Source of the DNA: Takakia lepidozioides
Taxonomy: Eukaryota; Streptophyta; Takakiopsida; Takakiales; Takakiaceae
Reading direction: 5' to 3'
NCBI GenBank assembly: GCA_030704615.1
Contig: CM060731.1
Location: 37,014,001 to 37,078,000 of the forward strand
Length of the DNA: 64,000 nt
Made by a program: the position numbers and the translations under genes. This document shows, one piece after another, positions 11,099 through 24,037 of the stretch. How positions within the stretch are numbered: the first letter of the stretch is position 1; the number at the start of each line of letters is the position of its first letter. The notes under the pieces were generated by a model, which saw only the letters and a program-made list of their open reading frames with translations, was not told where the DNA came from and made no database searches.

Positions 11099-13240
11099 AT
11101 GACTGATTGTTCTGAGCGGGCTGAGTGCTTAGAGATATCCAACTATTCTATCTTGGAGTTTCCACCTCGGATAGCGAAGGGATGGGTGAGTAAAAGCCGC
11201 TCGACATTTGGCGACCATACTGGGGAACTCGGTCATGAACAACCAGATGTGACAGGCATCTGGTGGGATCACGGTGGTTGGAGAATTAAAGAATTTGATG
11301 TGAATCAAATTCCTTATGAAACTGAGAAGGAAAGATTGTCCAAACAATTCTTTTAGAGGTTCTTGGAATTGCCAGACGGTTGTAAAGAAAACATTCTTAA
11401 GAGAGTGCATGATGCTGACCCTGAGTGGGGTCTGGAGAAAGGAGTGATAAAGATTTATTAGGTGGCCTGTAGAGGAAGAGCATGTTGGTTACCAACACTG
11501 GTTTATATGATAGCATTGCTATCCATTAAGCGAGTAAAGTTTGAAGGCTGGGAGGAAAGGAAGGTGAATGTTTATACTCATATGCATGAGGAGCTTGTTC
11601 TGGTAAAGAATTGGATTCCAAAGGATATTTTGTGGATCAAACTCACACCAAGAACAGCTTTCCAGACTTGTTTGCCATATGGTTATATGGTAACGGAGAC
11701 TTCTAGTATAGCCAAGGGTGCATTGAAGCTTGAAAGAAACCCAGGCATATACGAGAGATACTACAGAAGAGAGTTTTGGTTATTGCCACATTAAAGAAAT
11801 GAAAGACATGGGACATGAGTGATGAAAGAGAAGCTAGACTCCAGAGATATTGAGCAAAAAGAGAAAGCTATCTGAAGCTAATTATCCATATCTTTGGGAG
11901 AGAGACATAGACATAGGGGAATCATCTAGACCTCTCACACCATTAAGATCAGGGAGTACATCATCCATACCGGAAGAACTAGAGTTGGATGCCACTCCTC
12001 CTTTTTCTTTGCAAGAAAGATTAAGGGAAGGAAGAAGATCAACCACGAGGTGAAAGATCTGAGGTACATCCATGGATAAAAGATTTGACAGAAATCTTTG
12101 ATAAGAGTTGGCATAGAACACCAAAAGCAGGAACGCCAGTTTCTGAGACGGAAGACGAAGAAGGAAGAGAGGATGTGGCAGAGCCAACGGAGAGTTCAGA
12201 CTCTCCAACACCATTGCAGTTGAGTTACATGAGTGAAGAAGAAACCCAAGGGCAGAACTTGGAGGATGAAAACAAAGAGAAGAAATTGGAAGAAGAAGAG
12301 TATGAAGAAGTAGATCCAACAGCTGAGGTTGAGACTACAACCAGGACATCCCAACCCGTTGGACCTGGATCAAGTGGAGCACTTGGATCACAGGCCAACG
12401 AAGGTGTCGGCTCAGGGGGATCAGACGGGCAGCCTGGATCTGGCTCTGGGGGGACAGGGAGTGTGGGAAGTAGTGCAACTGGAGCTGGGAATACTGTGAA
12501 TATAGTGGGGCCAGTAGCAGGGAGTGCTCAAGGGCCAGCACTTGGTGGAAGTTCCACCACAACTACAACAGGTCCTCAAGGACCAGCACCAGCAAGGGGG
12601 CCAGCATCTGTCAGTGGGCAGAAGGTAGGGCCACAGATGGCGTTACAACCAACACGAGCAAAACCACCTTTTCCAATATATTCAGGAAAAGGGGATCCTG
12701 ATGTACACATTAGCCAATTTGAGCACATGTGTATTGTGAACAATGAGAATGGCGATGATGCCAAGATGAGACTGTTTCCTTGTTCACTTATAAAGAAAGC
12801 AAGTGAATGGTATGCAAGATTCCCTGATAATCATTTCCTAACCTGGAATGGCTTGAATACAACATTCCGAAATAGGTTCAGGACAAGTAAAACTGAGGAT
12901 GAAGTGTATGGAAGTTTACAACAGTTAAAGCAAAAGAAGCATGAAACTGTTGAGGAGTATATGGAAAAGATGGAATTGATGATGAAAAAGCTGGCTGCTG
13001 TACCAGCACCAGGTTTACAGAAGACTTGGTTTGTGAGTGGACTAAGACCAGAGTTGCAAAAGAAAGTGGATATGTTACCCCATGATATTAATCAAACCCA
13101 TTTTTTTTCATGGATTATATGTACGAGTGCACATGACATGGAAATTTCAACATACGCCTTCATGAGATTGGCGAGTTCGAGGATTGATGGACTTACCGAG
13201 GAACAAATTGAGGTTTCCAAAGCAGATAAGTATGTGAAGT
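11099..13240 (+). pseudogene. Second Ty3/gypsy-like gag polyprotein, decayed
   Basis: The block 12085-13240 has an acidic, then Gly/Ser/Thr-rich linker followed by a recognisable retrotransposon gag domain: FPIYSGKGDPDVHISQFE, KKASEWYARFPDN, FRNRFRTSKTEDEVYGSLQQL and FVSGLRPELQKKV. Upstream, 11099-11794 is one coding-like frame broken by TAG codons at 11354 and 11459. 11850-12053 is a charged linker in another frame. No protease or pol follows; the sequence passes at about 13240 directly into an LTP-like segment. The long N-terminal extension (SKSRSTFGDHTGELG, WGLEKGVIKIY) is not something I recognise. I see no LTRs. Confidence 0.65.
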
Positions 13241-13324
13241 ATGTTAAGTATGATCTCTCCTTCTTTGATTTCTGTCCTTCGCGCCTTCAATCTTCTTTGT
13301 GTTTGTGCCCTTCTTTTTCTTAAT

Positions 13325-13625
13325 ATGGGTTCAGTCAAGAGGATCATTGATCTTGGGCTAATCGGCACAGTGCTGCTGTTGACGATGGTGGTTAGCTTGG
13401 CGCATGCAACAAAATGTAGTGACGCGGTGCAAACCTTGGAACCTTATAGACTTCTTGCAATACTCGTCGCCTCCTGCGCCCATAGTTGTTATGATCACAT
13501 ATGCCTCATGTTTGTGCTTTGTTATCACATCCTATGCTAGCGTTTCGGGAGTTAACTTTCAGTCAGGTCTCATGCTTCCCAAGAAATGCAATCGCGCCGT
13601 CCTTGCAGGCTCTACGTGTGATGGT
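13325..13625 (+). pseudogene. nsLTP-like copy 1
   Basis: From the ATG at 13325 the frame encodes a signal-peptide-like start (MGSVKRIIDLGLIGTVLLL, ending SLAHA) and then KCSDAVQTLEP, the first cysteine block of the eight-cysteine plant non-specific lipid transfer fold. The frame is lost after LEP. The remaining cysteine-rich part (CNRAV, TCDGG) is seen only in other frames. Intact nsLTPs are small secreted proteins that bind lipids at the cell wall. This copy cannot make one. Confidence 0.6.
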
Positions 13626-13658
13626 GGGTTTTATTTGTCCAAAGTTTTTCCTAGATCT

Positions 13659-14010
13659 TTAGGAGGTGTTTTCTTCGCACGTAAAGCTTGCAGGGACGGC
13701 ACGATTGTATTTCTTGGGAAGCAGGAGACCTGATTGAAAGTTAACTCCCGAAACGCTAGTATGGGACATGATGACAAAATACAAACATGAGGCATCTGTG
13801 ATCATAACAACCTCACAACATGCATCTATGGGCGCAGGAGGCGAGGAGCCTAATATTACAGGAAGACGAGGTTCCAAGGTTTGCACTGCGTCACTATAAT
13901 CCGTTGCATGCGCCAAGCTAACCACCATAGCCAACAACAACATTGTGCCGATTAGCCCAAGATCAATGATCCTCTTGACTGAATCCAGTTTAGAAAAAAA
14001 ATAGCACAAA
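13659..14010 (-). pseudogene. nsLTP-like copy 2 (inverted)
   Basis: The minus-strand frame reads SVKRIIDLGLIGTMLLLAM, SLAHA, then YSDAVQTLEPRLPVILGSSP, PIDACCEVV and LLLPKKYNRAVPASFTC. This gives the CC pair and the spacing of the nsLTP eight-cysteine motif, but several cysteines are changed (C to Y before SDAV, PCL to PRL, KKC to KKY) and the initiator ATG is CTG. The frame is otherwise open for about 130 codons, so this is the best-preserved copy of the three. Confidence 0.65.
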
Positions 14011-14560
14011 CACAAAGAAGATTGAAGGTGCAAAGGACATAATTTAATCATAGAGGGAGAGATCAGACTTAGAAGGTTTGGAGAAGAGATTGAGAATAGT
14101 CAAATTAGCAGCTTATATGGTGCACGAGACTCTATGTTTGGAAATGCTATCAACTAAAGTACTTAAAAGTAATCTTTAATCTTTTTAACTTTCCTTAGTT
14201 TCGACCTTCTTTTGTGATATATTTAAGTAACCTCGGAATGGAAAATTAAAAAGATAGAAAGATCGTTAAATGTGTTGAAAATTCAAAAAACACTAGTAGC
14301 TAAAAGCAATCTCAAAATAGATTTGTTTTTTTTTACCTTCTTTTGTAATACATTTTACAAAACCTCATAAGTTACTTTTAAGTACTTTAAGACATAGCAT
14401 ATGCCCCTATATAATAAACGCATACATGCATATGATCACTCACAAATTCAGTATTCTAATTTTCTAGTTCTCCATATCACTTTCTAGCTCTCCACCTCTT
14501 TGTCTTGCATCCTTCTCAGTTGTTCTAATTCTCCTTTGTATTTGTGTTTTCTTTGTCAAT

Positions 14561-15215
14561 ATGGGTTCAATCAAGAAGATCATTGATCATGTGTAAGCAA
14601 CTGCAGGATGATGGCGGCCATCATCCATGCGGGAGATTTCAGTGCGCTTTCATGTTTTGGGTTTGCGAAGATTGGTGCCATCTAGGGTGTTCAGCTCCGA
14701 GGATGTACCATCCGAGTATGTGGACAAGAGGGTTGAGGACCTCGCTGCTGAGGTCTCAAAGATGAAGATTCAATAGGAGAAGGCTGATTTGAGGGCTGCT
14801 GAGATGAAGCATCAATGGGAGAAGGCTGATTTGAGGGCTGCTGAGATGAAGCATCAATGGGAGAAGGCTGATTTGAGGGCTGCTGAGATGAAGATTCAAT
14901 GGGAGAAGGAAAATTTGAGGTTGGAGAGGATCGCGGCTTGCGTGGATAGGATGCTGCTGGTGGCTATGATCGCTAGCTTGATGCACACAGCGGATTGTAG
15001 TGATGCGGTGCAAACCTTGGAACCTTGTCTTCCTGCAATATTAGGCTCATCGCCTCCTGTGCCCACATATGCGTGTTGTGAGGCCGTTATGATCACAAAT
15101 GCCTCATGTGTGCTCTGTTATCACGTCCTATACTAGTGTTTCGAGAGTGAACTTTCAACCAAGTCTCCTGCTTCCCAACAAATGCAATCACGCCGTCCCT
15201 GGCAACACTACTGAA
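14561..15215 (+). pseudogene. nsLTP-like copy 3, interrupted by an insertion
   Basis: The start (ATG at 14561; MGSIKKIIDH) matches copies 1 and 2, and upstream leader sequence matches too. After about 30 bp the match stops. It resumes near 14950 with MLLVAMIASLMHTADCSDAV, then TLEPCLPAILGSSPPVP and ACCEAV, which keeps more of the cysteines than the other copies. The intervening 350 bp hold unrelated coiled-coil-coding sequence with 42-bp tandem repeats. The reading frame ends at 15134, before the last cysteines. Confidence 0.6.
14762..14930 (+). repeat. 42-bp tandem repeat encoding a coiled coil
   Basis: About 3.7-4 copies of a 42-bp unit start at 14762, 14804, 14846 and 14888. Each encodes the 14-residue unit MKHQWEKADLRAAE, strongly heptad-like. 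The frame extends upstream through SSEDVPSEYVDKRVEDLAAE, with one TAG in the first unit. It is probably a captured piece of a coiled-coil protein gene. Confidence 0.85.
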
Positions 15216-15289
15216 GGTTTCGCCTCGCTGAATTGGCGCAGATGTACCGTACAAATGCACTAGTCCTCTATACCCGCTTATGGTTTTAT

Positions 15290-15385
15290 TCCGTTTTGGA
15301 AAACATATAACTCATATGACGAGGTTACAAAACAAAAAACTCCCATGGCTGTGGGTTGTGCTCACGTGGTGCTCACAGGATACCA
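15290..15385 (+). repeat. Solo copy of the GTGCTCAC repeat
   Basis: It includes GTGGGTTGTGCTCAC at 15351 followed by a second GTGCTCAC. The flanks (ACATATAACTCATATGACG and the ACTCCCATGGCTGTGGG stretch) match the left end of the DIRS-like element at 34930-35022. It is probably a solitary terminal sequence of the same family. Confidence 0.5.
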
Positions 15386-15870
15386 ACCAATGTTGGTCTG
15401 GTATTAGGTTTAGGACATACCAGACTGGTCTTGGTACCAGCCCCATCACAAAACTTCCATACCAGTCTGGTCTATATAATGGTGGATGTATTTTTTTTCC
15501 AGATACTGGTATGAGTATGAGTATCATGACCACAATACCAGCTGGTATGGGTATCAATTCTGGTATCGTTCCAAAGCCATCTTGACTTACAAGTTTATCA
15601 TATATCAAGTGAAAACAAATACAATAAACATAAAGTAAATATAAATAAGTACATGTATGTACACATAAATTAGTATAGTACACATACCAAAGTAAATGAG
15701 GAAGAAGGGGGGGGGGGGCTCCTATTGTGGCTGATATGATACCAGGCTGATATACCAGCCTGGTCCGGTATATGACCTGGTATGTAAAACTTAAAGACCA
15801 GGCTGGTCTGGTCCCTGATACCAGGGTTGATACTTGGGTCTGATACCCATACCAGGCGACCCCAAGTCAC
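15365..15870. repeat. ATACCAG/CTGGTAT word-rich segment
   Basis: More than 15 occurrences of TACCAG or its complement CTGGTA/CTGGTC are packed into two clusters (15370-15575 and 15735-15865), often as near palindromes such as ATACCAGCTGGTAT and ATACCAGTCTGGTCT. A run of eleven or more G lies between them at about 15708. The minus-strand reading is not protein-like. Confidence 0.7.
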
Positions 15871-15899
15871 GAGGCGGGTAGGCCGAATGGAGGGTACCC

Positions 15900-17529
15900 A
15901 GATCCTGAAAGAGTCTCAAGAGAGACCCTTCTCCTGCGTAAAGAACCATGATACTTTGAGTACCTTCTGAGCTTTGTAAGGCATTTTGCCAGCGTGGCAA
16001 GGACCTTCAGGGGGCCGGAAGGTACAGTGCAATCTTCTGCCCTATAAACGACCTAAAAATGAACTAAGAAAAATATCATGGTTCTTTCCGGCGTGGTAGG
16101 AGGAGATCAAGCACAACTGTGTCATGGATTAGGTTAGTAGGCGCAGGTTAGCGGCTAAGCAAGGCTGGAAATATGAAGTCATATTGCAAGCTGAAGAGGA
16201 CTTATGACTAAGCAGGAGAAGGGAACAGTCACCAAGGGTTAGGCCTTAGGGTAGCAAGCAAGGGGGAGAATCCTCGGGGAGTATTTAGGAGGACCTGGTG
16301 TGGGAGACAGATGCTTGTCTTGGAGGTGCAAGGCTGAGAACAAAGTAGAGAGTTGGACTTAGTGAACACTCCCTAGCAATGGCAAGTAGAGGACTCTAGG
16401 TTGGGTGGTTAACTTGCTCATACACGTTAATGTGGAGACCGCTTTACTACAATGAGACAGGACTGTGACAACTGGTTGATGATGGCAAGGCATGGCCATA
16501 TTCATATGACCATAGTTTGAAAGAGGGGAAGATGGGGGAGAAACACAGACATTTAAAGAGCACTGGCCTAGTGTGTCCATGTGAAACTGGGGCCATAAGG
16601 TTGGCTGGCTAAGGTAGATTCAGTTCTCTCCAGGAGAAGAGAACATCATTGCAGTAGGACAACTTTAGGACCACTCTTGCATATATGTTAGTGCCATTCA
16701 ATTCCAATGCAAAGATGTGATAAAAACTTGAGAAACCCCTTCCACATTGGCTACTTCAGATGACCATTCTTGCAGTTCAGGACAAGAAGAAGTGATGGCA
16801 CGAGTATCTCTGGAGGGAAAAAAGGAGAAGGATTTGCAAGATGTGGGATATACATCCGTGCACTCCATCCTATTCACACTTCTAACTTGTACTGCATCCT
16901 TCACTAGTTCCTATTTTGTGATGCCTCCAAAAATTGAACTGCTAGCTTCAAAAGCATTGCAACACAACTTACCCAAAGGAAGCTGTCACTTCAACAGCCC
17001 TTACATCTCGTACTTTCTTGCACTGCCAAGGTGAGGTCAAGATAGCCACTTATGTAGGGAAACAATAACAGAGTAACAAGTCCACACAAAGATTTAATGT
17101 TAACCCGAACAGACTGTTAACCCATTCTAAGTTAAAGCTTTACTACAATGTGTTAGTGCAACAGAGCAAGATTTTAGAGGGATGATAGCCACAGGATTGG
17201 CGTAAATAAACTGTTTCCTTGTGGGTGAGGCTCAACACTGTGTTGTTCAATAATCAATATCATCATGTATAGCAGTGACAAGCTGCCACTACTCCCCACC
17301 AACCTCGTCAACTCACGACAGTGGCTACAGGTCATAAAACTCTGCTGAAATTCATGGACATATCGTTATAGAAATCTTCATACTGAGTTTCTGCCACTTC
17401 TCTGGAAATAACGCCAGCACTCTCATAGGTAATCAAAACAGTCAGCATCTTCACTCAAGGATAACACTTTCATGACGTAGGAGTAGGAACTGACATTTCA
17501 GTTCTCAAGTACAAGACGCACAGACCCAA
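15900..17529. other. No gene recognised
   Basis: I see scattered short open frames only, with no domain or splice pattern. The right part is the 3' flank of the minus-strand COMMD3 gene, and the last few hundred bases may include its 3' UTR. Confidence 0.5.
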
Positions 17530-18141
17530 CTAACGCCGTTCAACAGCTCGTTCTACAGACTTGCAGGCATCCTTCAATCGGAATATCAAGTCTTGTAGCT
17601 GTTCCACGCTACATGCAAATTCAACTTTTCCATCCCCACCTTCTTCTGTCGTTTTAGTCTTGAAGGACACATGATACACATGCTGTCTTGCAGCCCGATC
17701 TTCAGAGGTAGGTACAAAGTAATCAAGCCTCCAATCTACTCCAGAAAGTTGGGGAAGGGAACTATGATTGCCACTACGGGTGAGAAGCCCTCTCAAATCC
17801 TTCTTTCTCTCTAAAAACACACGACACAACAGCTCCCCCTTGTCTTCCGAAAAACCACACTCGTTTCTTAAGAAAGACAGAAATTCTTTATGAGACAGAT
17901 CATACTTAGCAGCTTCCACGAAGAGACACACCAAAGACGAATACATCTTCTTAATCAGATCTACATCCATTTCTTCAAACAGCTGACCAACAAGAGCTGT
18001 ATCTTCTCTCTCAAGACCTAATAATACATACAACGCAGCCTGCGCTAGAGCTTCTAACTCCACATCCTTGAGATCCTTTCCAGCTGAAAAACCCTCCAAT
18101 GCCTCTTCTCCAATCTCCATTGAAGCCATAGCATCATCCAC
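17530..18141 (-). CDS. COMMD3: COMM domain-containing protein 3
   Basis: A single open frame of 203 codons on the minus strand. The N-terminal half is helical (LEALAQAALYVLLGL, then LIKKMYSSLVCLFVEAAKYD), as in the HN domain of COMMD proteins. From about residue 130 the COMM domain is clear: LPQLSGVDWRLDYFV, then VEFACSVEQLQDLIFRLKDA and CKSVERA. The pattern of VDWRLDY and the EQLQDL-LKDA-KS-ERA ending resembles animal COMMD3 more than other COMMD members, and length (about 195 aa there) agrees. COMMD proteins form a ten-subunit ring in the Commander complex that recycles membrane cargo from endosomes. The chosen ATG gives the family length. No intron is seen. It is divergent from ARF1. Confidence 0.88.
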   Translation of the reverse strand: MDDAMASMEIGEEALEGFSAGKDLKDVELEALAQAALYVLLGLEREDTALVGQLFEEMDVDLIKKMYSSLVCLFVEAAKYDLSHKEFLSFLRNECGFSEDKGELLCRVFLERKKDLRGLLTRSGNHSSLPQLSGVDWRLDYFVPTSEDRAARQHVYHVSFKTKTTEEGGDGKVEFACSVEQLQDLIFRLKDACKSVERAVERR

Positions 18142-21380
<3,239 letters not shown>

Positions 21381-24000
21381 ACCTGGGGTCTGGAGTGTAG
21401 ACTCTAGAGAAAATGTTTTTGATTGCAGGGCCTTCTCTCGCTTGTCGTGGATTTCTTGATTTTACGTTGTCTGGCATATTTACTCAAATGTTCCAATGGA
21501 GATGAATATTGTTTCAAGCAATTTGTGTTGTCTCTTTTTTTTTCTTAAAGCACATTGAAAAACAACAATAGTGGACAAGTACTACACACTAGTCCTTTGA
21601 AATAGCGACAGTAGCCAATGAAGCAGAGCTATTGGCAATTGCCAATAATTATTCAAGAAAGGCCCAAACACCGTATGCTTTGGTGTTGGCACCTGACAGT
21701 ATGAGCATCTGAGGTAGTCATCATACAAACATAGACCCCACTGGAGCCTTGAATCAACCCAGGGACAGCAAACCAGGCCTTCCCCATCAACTGGAAAGTA
21801 TCCCCATTGATACATAGTGCTGTCTTCTGATTCATCAAAAGCCAATCTATCAGTGGAACTGGTTTTCCTTCATGAAACCATATGCAGTGCCCAATAGTTA
21901 AGCACCACATGTCATACAGCAATGACTCAGTAATGGAAATGTGATTACACTGCATAATTGATCTGTGGTTGTGCACTCCCAAGTTCCAACTGGGCACTTG
22001 TGATCTCATTAATACAGGGCACAAACTTCAAGGATATGGGGTAGATTTCTGAACCGGAAGCAATGGACAATGGACCCCACTTTGTAAAGTGAGTGGATTA
22101 TGAAGATGCAACCCCACAAGATGGAGGGGTGCAATAATACATGAAATCCCAGAAGGGCGTCCTTGTCTCTCATGACTTGGGATTGAGAAATTGGGCCTAC
22201 TTTTCCTCACTTTTGTTAAGAGCAAAGTATGAAAGGTGTTGGGGTTGACAGTGGGCAGAGAATTCGGTGTGATGTGTGATCAAAACCGCCGACCGGAGTC
22301 GGTTGGGCCGTGTCTGAATCAGCTCCTGCTCCAAGACAAAACAGAAATTGAAATTCATGTGACACACTGGAAGGGGGCAAAGCTGGTGTTTGCCAACAGT
22401 TTTTCTTCAATTCTGGATTCGGTTTCTCTCCTTCTTTGGTTGAACTAATTATATGAGCTTGAAGCCACAAAGGTTGCCCTCGCCCATGGCTGTAAAGGGG
22501 AGTCCAAGCTCCTAAGTTGGACCAGAGCCTCGTCTTTTGTGAAATGATGCAACGATGGACAACTGGAAGGAATATTTTATCATAGTTTTGTCTACTTATA
22601 CCTGAAGGATAGAGCAGGTGCTCCAGTGCCTCAGTACTACACTTTTGTGTACTGCCCACTGGGCTCCAGCAGAGGTGCCAGTTTGCAATAAGACTCTGTC
22701 GAGAGATGGACGAGTTTCGAATGCAAATGGAGGGGACATTTCCAATAGTAGGAAAAGCTGTTATGATTTCAGGAGCTCAAGTTCAAAAGTTGACAGATTT
22801 TGTGGGCGAACATGAGTAGGTAGTAATGAGGATGCAATCGACATGTAGTACGTGGTCTATCCAATACCAACGAATCTCGTGTGGCCTGGTGAGGGTGCAC
22901 AAGCATCGAGCACAGATAAAACACCAACTCAGGAGGGTAGATCTTGTAATACTCCAAGTCGTTGTACATAACAAGAAAACTGAGTACAGGTATCAACAGG
23001 AGTTTTCTCTGAAAAGAGTATGTGCGTACTACCAGGTGTAAATCTACCTACATCCACCAAACAACGATACCTTGGTGACCTAATTCGTGTGACCTAATTT
23101 CCAAACTGTAGGGATCTTACTTGAAATAGCCCACATCCAGAGTTTCTTGCGACATCCGAGCCATGTGTCTAACTTGTCACCATGAAAATAAGGTTCTGAC
23201 ATTAGAGCAGGAGGAACACATCGGATATCATAGTATAATGGAATGCATCGATCCTTGTGGGAGGAGTCTGGTTGCCAGGATTGATGAGGTGATGAGGTTA
23301 CCTAGATGAAAAGCAATCCAGCAAGTACATCGTGTTCTCTATCTCTCTTCAATCAATTCTCAAATTCTGTCATACATATTTCTGGCCTCGGATGGGAGGG
23401 TGCAGGGGACAGCAATGGTTATGCAGCTAGTAAGTGCAGGTTATCCAGCACAGATGTGGGTGAGGGTCCACCTACCGTCATGTTAGGTGCACCAGATCCA
23501 ATTAGAGGCCCAAGCTCAGCATCTTTTATTGTGTCGAACGTTGCTGGAATAGCGTGTTGGAGACCGCAGTGCCAGCCTACCAGGGCCCACAATCGTATTA
23601 TGCAACTAAATATCTTATCTGTTATATAATACAGTTTACCCATCAGCCTAGACATCCGACTGTTAGCTATGCTCAAGTTTCTCCTAATATTTCGAAGTAA
23701 ATATTCTCCAAGGTTTTTCATTGTAGAGACTTTGTTCATAGGCATGTGAATTGTGGCAGCGGTTATCTTCAAGGAAGTTCAAGGAAGTTGTTCATTTCTA
23801 ATCTTTAAGAGTGCTTCATTTGATCTGCGGAGAGATTGTTACTGTGTGATTGTCTATGCTTGGGTTTTGGAAGTTTAGGCATGGTTATGTGACTCGGAGC
23901 CTTCACCACTACTGCTACGGAATGTTTTGTGGAGACATTTCCTCCATACTCGATCACCTGCAACAGAGAAGTCAGATAAGTACCATCGTGCATTGAGGGA

Positions 24001-24003
<3 letters not shown>
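21381..24003. other. No gene recognised
   Basis: The first part is ARF1 3' UTR. Beyond it only isolated open frames occur (for example minus-strand 22216-22659, 147 codons) with no domain, codon bias or splice context. I see no transposon ends either. Confidence 0.5.

Positions 24004-24035
<32 letters not shown>
24004..24035. repeat. (CT)16 microsatellite
   Basis: An uninterrupted CT dinucleotide run of about 32 bp in intergenic DNA. Confidence 0.95.

Positions 24036-24037
<2 letters not shown>

Larger units (their letters stand above)
13244..14070. repeat. Large inverted repeat of two LTP-like copies
   Basis: The left arm (13244-13623) and right arm (about 13677-14070) are reverse complements, roughly 85-90 % alike by eye, separated by about 55 bp. 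Each arm covers the 5' leader and most of a lipid-transfer-protein-like coding region. A transcript through both arms would fold into a long hairpin. Confidence 0.85.

Noticed and set aside
8571-11461. TAG codons inside otherwise open frames, considered as stop readthrough or code change
   Set aside because: The same copies also carry TAA stops, frameshifts and deletions, and host genes use TAA, TAG and TGA normally. Ordinary decay explains it.
22216-22659. 147-codon minus-strand open frame in intergenic DNA
   Set aside because: No domain, no codon bias, and no splice or promoter context; likely chance.
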